DNA from: Coemansia sp. RSA 487 | Lineage: Eukaryota > Kickxellomycota > Kickxellomycetes > Kickxellales > Kickxellaceae | Assembly: GCA_027577595.1 (NCBI GenBank) | Contig: JANBRJ010000024.1 | Coordinates: 1-64,000, forward strand | Reading direction: 5' to 3' | Length of the DNA stretch: 64,000 bases | Notes under the pieces: generated by a model | The model's database searches: none | Seen by the model: only the letters and a program-made list of their open reading frames with translations | Told to the model about the DNA's origin: nothing | Program-made: the position numbers and the translations under genes | Shown here: piece after piece, positions 10,410-19,920 of the stretch | Position numbering within the stretch: position 1 is the first letter of the stretch | Layout: each line of letters begins with the position of its first letter

Positions 10410-12912
10410 GGCTTTGAAGGTGGAAAGAGAAAATAAATAAATAAAATAATTGCTAAGCAAGCTATAAAAAAAGTAGGTATGGTTAATTCCAGAGTGAGTG
10501 GCCCAGCCATGTGTTGTCCATTGCAAAACAAGAGAACCTCGTCCACGGTATATATATAAATAACAACGGAAAAAAGTAGGGACCAAAAAACGAAATAAAG
10601 TTTGCATGAACATGGGAAATATGGTCTCGTCTGCACAACACATTGGCCAGCAGATCAAAAAATAGGTGCTGATTCGGCCAATCGCTGGGACTGATGCAGA
10701 GAGCTGGGGACATGCAGTGCTTTGGAGAGCAGGAAAGACACTCATCTGTATCGGCAAGTCGCACTGCAATGCCAGCAAATCGAGAATTGAAAACAAAGAA
10801 ACCAACAGTATTTTTGAGTTCGATTGCAGTCGTGCGCCAACAAGCGTAAACAGAACAAATGCTAAAGAGATATTTTTGAATTGGTCTTGTTTTTGTTTCG
10901 TGGTGGCTGATCTGCGGTGCAGCATCAGAACAAAAATTAGGGACAATAAACGCTTCGGCAACAGCATTGCGCATATATCCTGCAGTTCTGTTGATTTGGG
11001 TCTCATGTGTTTGTCAATCATGTTATCTTTTGACAAATATAAACGAAGGTTTCTGTTTTCTATTACTAAATATAGAATATGGATGTCCAAATGACGCTAT
11101 ATTGTTGTTGTTTCTACTGTTGCATGCGCTACAGAGAGAGAAGAAAGACAGAGGCTGTCTGCTGCCAGAGCCGTTGGTTAATTAACAGCAGAACAACAAA
11201 ATCCGGAACAAGGGGAGGAGGGGATTAGTGTATGCCGCCATAATTAATTTGTCTGACTCTCATGACCACACCGGCAAACAATCCATATATCCACAAGGAA
11301 GGGGGGATTGCGGAGCCAAATATTCAGCACAGAGAAGCAGCGACATTGCGCAAGAGCATGAGCCAGGCAACGCAGTGCATACAATGGTCCTTTTCTTGGT
11401 GCCGATGGTGCACGATAATTATCGATCGGAATAGATAAAGTACGGAATAAAAAAACAGGTCTAGGATAATTGTTGGTAGTCACCAGGCCACTCACGACGC
11501 ACACACACATTGCACAAGCGCAGTGCAGTGCAGCACAAAGTCAAAAACCTACAATAGCGACATATGGAGTAAATGCAGCCGAGCAGGCGGATTGCTACTT
11601 CAGGGAGGGTTAGAAAATGCTGACTGGGAAGATGGACATGTGTTCTTGTGCCAGGTTCACCTGCCAAAATAAAAAAAGTACAGGGCATGAAGGTGGTAGT
11701 ATATCTCTACTGTTGCACTCGTGCCCTGACTACCAGATTCGAGAAGCATTCAAAGGGCATGCTCTGACTGCCATCCATATCGAGTCTTTGCACCGGGCTA
11801 GCCGAAAAGGGACAAAGGAAAGCAGAAAAGTCAGCCAAAAAGCAGTGTCATCAGCACTTGCTTGAAGAACACAGCTCCGGCTGCTCAATGCCTTGGATTG
11901 CCATTCACGCATCGACTATTGCTATTGCTATCACCAAAGCATCAAGCAGAGCAATGTCTAATGTCTGATGTGCTGCACAGCCAAAAGCTGTGCAATAGGC
12001 TTCAGTGTTGCTGACAAAGACACTTTCTTGCGCAAATCCTCTTTTGCTCTCTTTTTTGTGGTGGTGCCTTGGTATAAAAGGAAAACAAAATCCAGGTGGA
12101 AAAATGTGCCTTTTTCCTTTCCGCAGTCATGCGTTTTTCTTTTTAAACAATATACTGCTGATAAAAAAGGACACCTCCAATATCCAACATTCCATTCTAC
12201 ATCATCCATTCCTCGCTCCCTATATACACTCGCAGATAGTTGGATAGTAAATGCTTCTTCAAAGCAAGCTGCCTTTCTTTGTACAAGGTTGATGCTTCCT
12301 CCTTACCAAGCAAGTCATTCTATACAGAAGCCTCTTGCGCTTAAAGTCTTTTCGAATTCGCTTCCACTCCTATTTCCTCCTGTTTTGAGGTTGCGGTGGC
12401 TGCTATCTCCCTCTCCCCTTTAAATACAGCCAAAGTCACTGTCGCCGAAACTCATCCAGTCAAGCTGCTTGAACAAAGTGGAAACTCGGATTAATAGTGG
12501 GGATACAAAGTCCAACATTGCGTGTGTGCGTACGACTTGTCTGAATTCGAAAAGCCGAATCTCAGCCAAAAAAAAAAAACCTAAAAGCTAAAAAAAGAAA
12601 CGAGGGAAAGCAAAGCCAGAACTGAAATTTCTGAAAGAAGAAAGGGCAATAATAAAGCCCCTCTCCCCCATCTCCACTTTGCTCTACATCATCGCGCTCC
12701 CCTTCCCCCAAATCATACACACATATACACGCACCCTACCAGCACTTATAGCCATTCACAAGACATCTAGGGTATATAGGCTACACCACCTGGAAGGCAC
12801 TTCCCTTCAAGGGCTGATTCCTGTTCTCTTGGTGTAAAAGGTTCTAAGCGCCCGTTATTTATTCTCTTCCATATCCTTTCTTCATTTTTCTACCTCTTTA
12901 TCCTATCATCTG
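10410..12912. other. Long intergenic region, upstream of the PAS gene
   Basis: This 2.5-kb span is one of the largest gene-free stretches here. Frames on both strands lack G/C-ending codon bias and recognisable motifs. It contains scattered TATA-like runs (TATATATAAATA near 10550) and, from about 12,650 to 12,912, a strongly pyrimidine-rich leader with CCCCTTCCCC and CACACATATACAC tracts. Its size suggests a large regulatory region or 5' leader for the PAS-domain gene. No RNA gene was recognised. Confidence 0.5.
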
Positions 12913-15063
12913 ATGCTTGCCTACCAACAACCACAGCAGCAGCCACAGGCTGCCTGCCACATAAAGCCACGGCCGTCATTGTACGCTTTGCCAAAGTCCA
13001 TACCCCTTACCACATGCCTCCGGCCAAAGGCTGGTGATACATTTCAGCATACGTACACATGCTCAAAGAGCCATTCGGCTGACTGCCACATGCGCGCAGA
13101 CGGCATCATCATAGTTGACCCATCCGACAACATTGTCTTTGCCGACGCCGACGCAATCAGCGCACTGCGCGGACCGGTCGATGAGTGGATTGACGGACAG
13201 CTGGTTCCTCTGCGCGACAGCTCTTGCACCGGCAACCTTGCCCAACACTGGAAGCGGCTAGAAGCTATCAGCGTTTCCGACAGCGCCGGATGCGGTGATA
13301 CACACCACTACCTCGTCGTGGAGCGCTCCGAAGATGGAGCTGTTTGCTGGATACAGTTCTGTATACATTACTCGCCCGCAGAGGACGGCCGCCCGCTGTT
13401 TGTGTGGAATGTCCGGGACATTACCAACTCTGCACGCTGTCTGGACACATTGCGCACATCCACGAGCGCAAGCAACGACTACATGCTGTCGCTCGAAGAC
13501 GACGGGTTCCCGCATTCGTCGCTGCTGACCCAGATACAGTCGGCCGGCCCCGGGCTTTCCCCTGCACCGACAAACATAGAATCGCGCGATAGCCTCTTTC
13601 AGCTCCTCGAGACAGCGACCAGCACGGGCGCGTTTGGCGTATTTCATCTCACAGAGTTTGGCGCTGTGGACTCGGTGTTTCCTCGCAGCTTCCTTGGCTG
13701 GCGGGAGCAGGACATTCTCGATCGCTCGTTTGTTGGGCTGCTGAGCCCCGAGGACAGGGTGTTCTTCTGCCAGGCGCTCAGACGCTGCTGCCACGACGGA
13801 CTTCCGCAGCGGCTTATTCTCAAAGTCGCCGATGGATTTCTACCCGGATGCGATGCCCAGCCACAGCGGTATTTGGATTGCGACGTCACCGTCCTCATGC
13901 CCGATGCGGTGCACCACCCGGTGCTTGTTGTCAGGGCAAATGACCTCCTGCAACGCAAAATACAGAAGCAGCAGCAGCAGCAGCAGGATAATGTTGCCCC
14001 ATTTTCGGCTGTGCAGCGGATGCACCTAGATAATATTTCCTGCTCACCACTATCGCCACCACCACAGCTGGTATACGACACTGCTGCGTGTGAAAAGCCC
14101 CAGATGCGGGCGGGCACGCCGTTTGTGTTTGCGTCGCCGCTTTCGCGCACCATCTCGTCGCCCTCGTTTCCCGCTGTTCCCGACATGTCTGATGAAGATA
14201 GAAGAAGAACCAGAAGCAGCAGTGTCAGCGATGATGATGATGACGACGAAGATGACTTTGGCTTCGGAAATGGGACAAGAAAATTTGCTTTTCTACCTCC
14301 AACCCCACCAAAACGGCGCATGCCGGAAACACCACAAAGTCTCTATCGGCAGTCCTTTGGCACCCAGCATTTATCGAACATGCTAGCGTCGACGCTGGAG
14401 CCATCCTCAAAGTGCGACAACCACAACAGCGATGGAGCCCTGTCCTTTTCGTGCAGTTCTGAATGCAGTTGCATCTACAATGACAGGGATTTGTACAAGC
14501 CGCAAGCAACCAAGAGCCCCTTCGCTGGTGCTGGCGTTGTGGACATTGCCGTTCTTAGCGGCAGCAACCAGGATCCGCTGCTGGGTGAGGCCAAAACAGT
14601 GACATCGTCGATGCTCCTTCCTAACCTGCACCACGGCACAAAGCAAGCGACCCGGTCATCAAGCAGCGACTCGACGTGTACCCGCATATCCGATAGCCAT
14701 CCACCGCCGCTAGACACAACAGGCAAGATGGCGTTCCAGATCCTGTGCGGGATGACAGAGGAAACAACCCCATTGGCGGTGCCTAAGGCAGCGAGGTCGC
14801 CAAAGGAAAGCCTGTCGCGGAACAGCATGCTGTCGTTGGTTTCGGACCAGGAGCTGGCCAGAGTTAGTATCCCGATGAGCAAGATATTTGCTTGCCCGCG
14901 GTCCATGCCTGTGATGAGCCAAGCGAGCAGCCCTGCACAGTGCGGAAACATGAAGGAAACAGCGCACGGCAGCTTCTCTTTGGCCGGCGAGTCGTTTATC
15001 TCGGTTCTGGAAAATATGAATATTGGCACAGTGTCACCATCAGCCGCCAAAAGCTCAACATGA
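12913..15063 (+). CDS. PAS-domain protein with long disordered C-terminus
   Basis: The protein has 716 residues. Two PAS-like regions are visible. The first is at about 60-180 (ADGIIIVDPSDNIVFAD, then YLVVERSEDGAVCWIQF and VWNVRDIT, the typical final strand). The second is at about 225-345 (GAFGVFHL, FLGWREQDILDRSFVGLLSPEDR, then LILKV and PVLVVRANDLL). The rest (350-716) is low complexity: a short Q tract, a Ser/Asp/Glu run (SVSDDDDDDEDD near 440), PPTPPKRR and many Ser-rich segments that look like phosphorylation sites. No GATA finger, bHLH or kinase domain is present, so this is not a full white-collar or hybrid-kinase protein; no LOV photoactive cysteine motif (NCRFLQ) was seen. It is probably a sensory or scaffolding regulator; ligand and partner are unknown. 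No intron is needed. Confidence 0.75.
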   Translation: MLAYQQPQQQPQAACHIKPRPSLYALPKSIPLTTCLRPKAGDTFQHTYTCSKSHSADCHMRADGIIIVDPSDNIVFADADAISALRGPVDEWIDGQLVPLRDSSCTGNLAQHWKRLEAISVSDSAGCGDTHHYLVVERSEDGAVCWIQFCIHYSPAEDGRPLFVWNVRDITNSARCLDTLRTSTSASNDYMLSLEDDGFPHSSLLTQIQSAGPGLSPAPTNIESRDSLFQLLETATSTGAFGVFHLTEFGAVDSVFPRSFLGWREQDILDRSFVGLLSPEDRVFFCQALRRCCHDGLPQRLILKVADGFLPGCDAQPQRYLDCDVTVLMPDAVHHPVLVVRANDLLQRKIQKQQQQQQDNVAPFSAVQRMHLDNISCSPLSPPPQLVYDTAACEKPQMRAGTPFVFASPLSRTISSPSFPAVPDMSDEDRRRTRSSSVSDDDDDDEDDFGFGNGTRKFAFLPPTPPKRRMPETPQSLYRQSFGTQHLSNMLASTLEPSSKCDNHNSDGALSFSCSSECSCIYNDRDLYKPQATKSPFAGAGVVDIAVLSGSNQDPLLGEAKTVTSSMLLPNLHHGTKQATRSSSSDSTCTRISDSHPPPLDTTGKMAFQILCGMTEETTPLAVPKAARSPKESLSRNSMLSLVSDQELARVSIPMSKIFACPRSMPVMSQASSPAQCGNMKETAHGSFSLAGESFISVLENMNIGTVSPSAAKSST

Positions 15064-15256
15064 TACATCTATAACATATTCTTTTTTAACCAACCTTTCT
15101 GTAAAAACATCCAACCCCTCCCTCCCCCTTATATCCTCTTTTTTTTTACCACTGTTCACCTTTTTGTATATGTAAACAATCCTCAACCCTATGATATTCT
15201 GTTTTTGCAGCGAGTTTTTTTTTAATGAATGGTAGGACTGAAAAAGAAAGATGTAG

Positions 15257-16254
15257 CTAGGAGTGGTGGTGGCGGTCACGGTGTTTTTTGTATTTCTGGG
15301 AGCAGTCGTTGCAGAACCACTGGCCCTTGGGCGGCGCTTTGAGATCGACGCAATCGAGATGGAACCACTCGATCTTGCAATCCTCGTCATCACAAGCAAC
15401 CATTTCGCCATACGACACTTGCTGGCAGTAGCAGTACCGAGGCTCGTTCGGGTCAATAGGCATGTCAGCAAAGACCTGGGGGATAACCTTCGCGGCGCCC
15501 CGTGTTCGGGATCCCGAGTCCGATCCATTGGCACCAGCCGAACCGCCAATACCTCCTCGTGAAGACACAGCGGAAGAGTGGCCGCCTCCACCGCGTCCAC
15601 GTTTGCTGGACGGAGTGCCAGCCTTTCCATTCGTCTGCTGCTGTGGACTGCTGTCTCTTTGCGTGAGCTTTTTCTTCCTCGCGCTCGGCGTATCGCCTCG
15701 ACGCCCACTGCTGGCAGGTCGCCGGTCGCTTGCATACGTATCATCCGCCGCGTCTGCCATCCCTGGCGCATTCACGCCTCCTGGCCCCCATCGATGGAGT
15801 ATCCGTGGAACCGCCAGCTGCCGGTCCTCGAACTTGGCCAAATCGTCGTCCAGTTTGCGTATATGCTTGTCCACAAGATCGTATGTTTGCGTGGCCAAAG
15901 CTACTTTCTCTTCCCCATGCTTCAAAACCGTCGAGAATAGCTGCGTGAAATTGCGCAAGTATTCGACATGCTTGGGATCGTCTTTTGTTGGTGGATTGTT
16001 TACAAACTCTTCGGTGCTTTGCTTCATCTGGTCCTGAATATCTTGTGAGAGCGCGTCGAGTTCACGCATCAGCGTAAACTGCCGTTGAAGCTCCATGGGT
16101 AGCGCCTCAAGTGCTATTTTTAAAAAAAAAACACAGGTGGTGGGGTTTTAGTTTGTTTTAGGGTGCTGTGTATCAGGGAGTGGTGGCTAGAAAAGAACTC
16201 GCATTGCTGAAAATATTGTAACTTACTGTCAATGTATTCTTCAAGGTGTATCAT
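15257..16254 (-). CDS. ING-family PHD-finger protein (histone H3K4me3 reader), two exons
   Basis: Exons are 16227-16254 (28 nt) and 15257-16113, with an intron 16114-16226 (GTAAGT donor, ATAG acceptor). Splicing yields MIHLEEYIDTLEALPMELQR, which is the classic ING start (LEEYLDSLENLP-ELQRNF), so the hidden first exon is well supported; the product is 294 residues. Residues 1-105 form the ING helical dimerisation domain. The middle is basic and Ser/Gly-rich. The C-terminal PHD finger (about 230-285) has all Cys/His ligands (CYC, CDDEDC, WFHLDC, WFCNDC). ING proteins recruit NuA4-, NuA3- or Rpd3-type acetyltransferase/deacetylase complexes to H3K4me3. The sequence does not tell Yng2, Yng1 and Pho23 orthology apart with confidence. 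It is convergent with the PAS gene and divergent from the uL10m gene. Confidence 0.93.
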
Positions 16255-16556
16255 TATGACAAAGCTGTGAAAAAAAAGTATTAAATAGAGTATAAAAAAA
16301 GCACGCGAAAAGGAAAAAACCAAAGGAGTTTCCTGTCTTGTTGCGTATGTTTTAACACCTTCAACACAAGCTAAGCTTAGTCACTGATTTAATCTCTCAT
16401 GATCACCACGCACAATTAATAGGGGGAGGGAATGTGTTATCGTCAAAAAAAAAAAAAAAAGTCAAGAAACCAACTGCTTTCTCACTGCTTTCGCAAAGTT
16501 CGCTTTTGAAATCACATTTGTTTATACTAAATCGAGAGAGTCATTTACAATTAATA
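16255..16556. promoter_or_regulatory. Shared promoter between ING gene and uL10m gene
   Basis: About 300 bp separate two divergent start codons. It includes an A16 run near 16,445-16,460 and AT-rich blocks. An in-frame extension of the uL10m frame runs back to 16434 but is rich in lysine and leucine and looks like untranslated leader. No specific operator was identified. Confidence 0.5.
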
Positions 16557-17264
16557 ATGTATTCCATGTTCAGCCGGCCCCTAGTCCGTGCACGCCACCC
16601 AGTTCGGCAGGTTCCGTTGCGACTACTGGCAAGCCAATCGGCCGAAAAGACAGCAAACGCGCGACCGTTTTCACTTGAACGATCCAGGGCGCCCAAGACA
16701 CACACGACGTACAAGCAACCGTTCACTCAGCGCAAACAGTATCTGTTCAGCGAATATGATAAGCAGTTTGGAACGAGTCCGGCAGTAGTCGTGCTGCAGC
16801 ATCATAACTTGTCAGGCGCGGATCAGCTAGAGCTGCGCAAACAGCTAAAGTTGCAAGCACAGGGCGGGAAGCTGATGGTTGTTCGGCCCAAGATGTTCAA
16901 GGCCGTGCTGAGACACACAAGGTTTGCCAACATGGAGAATTTGTTTTCGGGACCCAGTGCGATCATCTATTGGTCGGACATTGATGGATCAGATGTGATA
17001 CAGGCGATGGGCCAGGTGTTGGATATCGTTAAGCCGCAGCGCAAACTGGTCCTGATGGGCGCAAGGTATGGCGACTCGCTGGTCCTCAACCCATCGATGC
17101 TCAGGGACTTTGTCAAGCTGCCTGGGATGGACCAGCTGAGGGCGCAAGTCGTGGGCGTCATTGAAAGCCCTGCAAGAAGCCTTGCTTCGGTTCTAAACCG
17201 CATCCCGCAGAGACTCGTCGGTGTTCTTAAGCAAAGGGCTGACGGCGAGGGCCAGGAGAAGTAA
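16557..17264 (+). CDS. Mitochondrial large-subunit ribosomal protein uL10m (L10)
   Basis: I chose the ATG at 16557 because it opens an Arg-rich mitochondrial presequence without acidic residues (MYSMFSRPLVRARHPVRQ); an upstream ATG at 16434 would add an implausible Lys-rich head. The product has 235 residues. The core from about 65 (KQYLFSEYDKQFGTSPAVVVLQHHNLSGADQLELRKQL) through GGKLMVVRPKMFKAVLR and GPSAIIYW to the final segment (PARSLASVLNRIPQRLVGVLKQR) follows the uL10 fold, including the terminal LA-x-VLN helix. It anchors the L7/L12 stalk of the mitoribosome. Yeast Mrpl11 is the corresponding protein. The call is based on pattern; the domain is diverged, as mitochondrial uL10s generally are. 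Confidence 0.8.
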   Translation: MYSMFSRPLVRARHPVRQVPLRLLASQSAEKTANARPFSLERSRAPKTHTTYKQPFTQRKQYLFSEYDKQFGTSPAVVVLQHHNLSGADQLELRKQLKLQAQGGKLMVVRPKMFKAVLRHTRFANMENLFSGPSAIIYWSDIDGSDVIQAMGQVLDIVKPQRKLVLMGARYGDSLVLNPSMLRDFVKLPGMDQLRAQVVGVIESPARSLASVLNRIPQRLVGVLKQRADGEGQEK

Positions 17265-17402
17265 AACAAAAAACAAAAACTCCTTGTGTTTCAAGTCCCA
17301 CGCTCTCATACCTTCCACCAAAATAACAGTTAGTGCTCTTGTTTGTGAAGTCTAAAAACTTGGAATATCGTATTGAATAGAAAAGAAAGAGGAGTAGTAG
17401 TA

Positions 17403-18392
17403 TTACTGTTGCTGGTCCGTGGTCCCGTTGACCCGATTGATCATGGCGTCTATGCGGTTGACGAACTTTACATGCTCCTGCGAGTTGAGGCCATGCGCAG
17501 CGCCCTCAAACACTTCAAACACCACGCGGTCTCTGCCGATCCTGTCGGCAAGGTGCTCCGAATTGCTTGTGCGAACCAAGTGGTCCGAGTCGCCAGTGAT
17601 GATGAGAATCTGCTTGTCGGGGAGCCGCTCGCCCAAGATCCTCAGTCTCGCTGGCGACACATAGTGCCTGAACACGGTGCTCACTTGGCTCAAAAACGAC
17701 GTAAACGGCATAGGCTTCGTGTACTTGGACTTTCGCACCGCGTTGGCTGCACAGAACTCAAGCATGTTTGCGCATCCCGAGCCCTCGGGGGCCGGCGACT
17801 TTAGGTACTCGTCGGTGTAGATGGACCCGCAGATGCCTTCGAAGCGCTTCCGCGGATCGCTGTTAAAGTTGACAAACACGGTGTCCATGATTCCGCGGAG
17901 CGGGGGGATGGTTAGTCCGGCGTTGGTGACAGCAAGGGTCAGCGTATTGACCATTTCGCTGTGGTTGCATGCAAACTCCAGCGCAACCATGCCGCCCATG
18001 CTGGCACCCACTATGTTGGCCTTGGCCCACCCGAGCGCCTCCATCAGCTTCTTCAGATCCATCGCCAGATGGCTGCTCGTGGCTCCCCACACTCCTTGGC
18101 TGCCAGAGTCGGAGAACCCCGTGCCCCGGTGGTCGTATACCAGGCATTGGTACTTGCCCAGTCGCAGAAACTCTCCTACGTTGGGCTCCCACATTTGCCG
18201 GTCCGCTCCCATCCCGTTTACAAACACCACACGCTCGCTTCCTTGTCCGTACAGCTCGTAGTACAGCTTGTGCGTCCCGCCGCCAGTGTTGTTGTCCACT
18301 TCTACCCTTCCACGCTTGGTGAGCTGCTTCCATATGGGGCTGTCGGCTGCCTCAACCGGCATCGTCGTATCGATTGCAATAATATTATCCAT
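17403..18392 (-). CDS. Alpha/beta-hydrolase fold protein
   Basis: The ATG at 18392 gives 329 residues; a longer frame to 18506 would add a Phe-rich head that looks like leader DNA. Seen: oxyanion strand VVFVNGMGADRQMWEP (55-70), DHRGTGFSD (87-95), nucleophile elbow GASMGGM with Ser131, the acid in ITGDSD (Asp268 or Asp270) and the catalytic His300 in AAHGLNSQ. These make a complete serine-hydrolase triad of the esterase/epoxide-hydrolase/haloperoxidase superfamily. No signal peptide or transmembrane segment is evident in the short form. Substrate is not predictable. The stop lies 138 bp from the convergent uL10m stop. Confidence 0.85.
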   Translation of the reverse strand: MDNIIAIDTTMPVEAADSPIWKQLTKRGRVEVDNNTGGGTHKLYYELYGQGSERVVFVNGMGADRQMWEPNVGEFLRLGKYQCLVYDHRGTGFSDSGSQGVWGATSSHLAMDLKKLMEALGWAKANIVGASMGGMVALEFACNHSEMVNTLTLAVTNAGLTIPPLRGIMDTVFVNFNSDPRKRFEGICGSIYTDEYLKSPAPEGSGCANMLEFCAANAVRKSKYTKPMPFTSFLSQVSTVFRHYVSPARLRILGERLPDKQILIITGDSDHLVRTSNSEHLADRIGRDRVVFEVFEGAAHGLNSQEHVKFVNRIDAMINRVNGTTDQQQ

Positions 18393-18734
18393 TTGTCTGG
18401 TACGTAAAAAAAAACAAGGGTTAAGTGAGCTATACGAAATAAAAATAATATAGAAAAATACAAAGTTGCAAAAAAAAAAACAAAAGAAAACAGTCTTCTT
18501 GGCCAAACGACTTTCATGTCATCCTTTGTTCTTTTTTCCGCAATCGCGAACATGTTTCCACATGTGGATTTTTTATTAAGTATTTTGCACGTGATTTTTG
18601 GATACGTTTTCAGCCAAACAGCGGAAAACGCATTTTTTGCCTGCAAAAAAAATCAAACCTTTCTTGTAGCTCAATCCACAACGCGTATATTATTTTTCAC
18701 TTTTAAACTTTTCTAAATTAAACGCACAGCAAAA
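18393..18734. promoter_or_regulatory. Shared promoter, hydrolase / Ssr4-like gene
   Basis: About 340 bp lie between two divergent start codons, AT-rich with several A/T runs. The segment just upstream of the hydrolase ATG (a pyrimidine run, then ACGTACCAG on the minus strand) could also serve as a 3' splice site for a leader intron, but no matching upstream exon was found. Confidence 0.45.
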
Positions 18735-19796
18735 ATGAGCGGTCCGCCACAGACCCCCAACAGGTATATACAGTCCACACCCCAGCAGCAGCAGCAGCTT
18801 TTAGCGCGTCAACCCAACCCACCAACAACACCACAGCAGCTAGCCATGCAACAGCAATTGCGACCAAACATGCAGTTCCGTCCTGGGATGACGCCCATTC
18901 AGCACCACGCCGCAGCACAGCAACAGTTGCTTATGGCCAGCAGAGGAGGAGGAGGGGGTGCGATTCCAGTTGGTGCAGTCACGCCACAGCAGCAAGCCCA
19001 ATACGCACAGCATTTCCAACAACAACAACAACAACAACAACAACAGCAGCAGCAGCAGCAGATGGCCGGGCAGATAAGATCAGGCATGGCTTACCCGCAA
19101 CAAATGGCCGGCGGCGTCAACGCTCGGCCTGGGTTTCCTGGCATTTCACCTCAACAGCAGCAGCAGCAGCAACATAACCAATTTATTCATCCAGGCACAG
19201 CCAGCATAGCCGTTGCCGGTGTGGGCGTTCAGGGCCAGCAACCGCACCCAGCACTAATCCAACCCCACACGCCCACGCAGCAACAAGGGCGCAAGCGTAA
19301 AGGCAAAGGTGCAGCAGCCCACGATTCCGCAAGCAATGTAATCGATGACAGCGTTGGCGGCGGCGGAGGTTCTGGAGACGAGCTAGACAGCCTCCAGCCA
19401 TACAATATCTCACTCAGGCGGTACCAAAACAACCATAGCCTGATGTCGGAGATCTTTATAGCGCTTCCCACGAGCACTATCAGCGTTCCCAAGCACTACT
19501 ACGAGGACCTGGACAGGGAGCACATTAAGGGAGATCTGGACAAGTATGTGGCATCATTCGAAGAGAGCGAGAAAGAGCACGAGGCCAAGATCGAGGGTCT
19601 GAAGAAGGAGCGTGAAGAGTTCTCAACGCTCATCAAGACGCTTGTCGATGCAAAGCCTGACCAAATCGACGAGATTAAGAAGCAGATGGAGTCACACTTT
19701 GGAATGGAGTTTGTCAACAGTCCTTACAAGACCGTGGACCGTATTTCTGTCGACAAGATCGATGCTGCTGAGGGTGCTGTTTACAAGCAGCTCTAG
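18735..19796 (+). CDS. Gln-rich nuclear protein, probable SWI/SNF-RSC subunit of Ssr4 type
   Basis: The protein has 353 residues. The first 195 are Gln/Pro-rich with three polyglutamine tracts (the longest coded by CAA/CAG at about 19,018-19,061). A basic nuclear-signal-like patch RKRKGKG follows. The conserved part starts near 215: DELDSLQPYNISLRRYQNNHSLMSEIF, which resembles the C-terminal domain of the S. pombe chromatin-remodeller subunit Ssr4 (LD-x-x-TPR-x-I-x-x-x-RY-x-x-x-HEWMEEI). A charged coiled coil at about 265-310 (EESEKEHEAKIEGLKKEREEF) and a short C-terminal tail follow. Ssr4 acts in both SWI/SNF and RSC nucleosome remodellers. The N-terminal Ssr4 domain is not visible, so either the family assignment is partial or that domain was replaced by the Gln-rich head. 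Confidence 0.55.
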   Translation: MSGPPQTPNRYIQSTPQQQQQLLARQPNPPTTPQQLAMQQQLRPNMQFRPGMTPIQHHAAAQQQLLMASRGGGGGAIPVGAVTPQQQAQYAQHFQQQQQQQQQQQQQQQMAGQIRSGMAYPQQMAGGVNARPGFPGISPQQQQQQQHNQFIHPGTASIAVAGVGVQGQQPHPALIQPHTPTQQQGRKRKGKGAAAHDSASNVIDDSVGGGGGSGDELDSLQPYNISLRRYQNNHSLMSEIFIALPTSTISVPKHYYEDLDREHIKGDLDKYVASFEESEKEHEAKIEGLKKEREEFSTLIKTLVDAKPDQIDEIKKQMESHFGMEFVNSPYKTVDRISVDKIDAAEGAVYKQL

Positions 19797-19920
19797 CTTT
19801 CCATTATTATTTTTCATTGCCAAAAGCATTGTGCCAAGCATTGCTCAAAATATAATCATTCTCTCCTCTGCCGCCAGTTTCTTGTGATTATTATACTCTT
19901 ATTTTATCTATTTACAGGAA

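Noticed and set aside
10314-11090. A 258-codon minus-strand frame upstream of RasGAP
   Set aside because: Only its last part coincides with the real first exon (10,353-10,409). The rest has no codon bias or motif.
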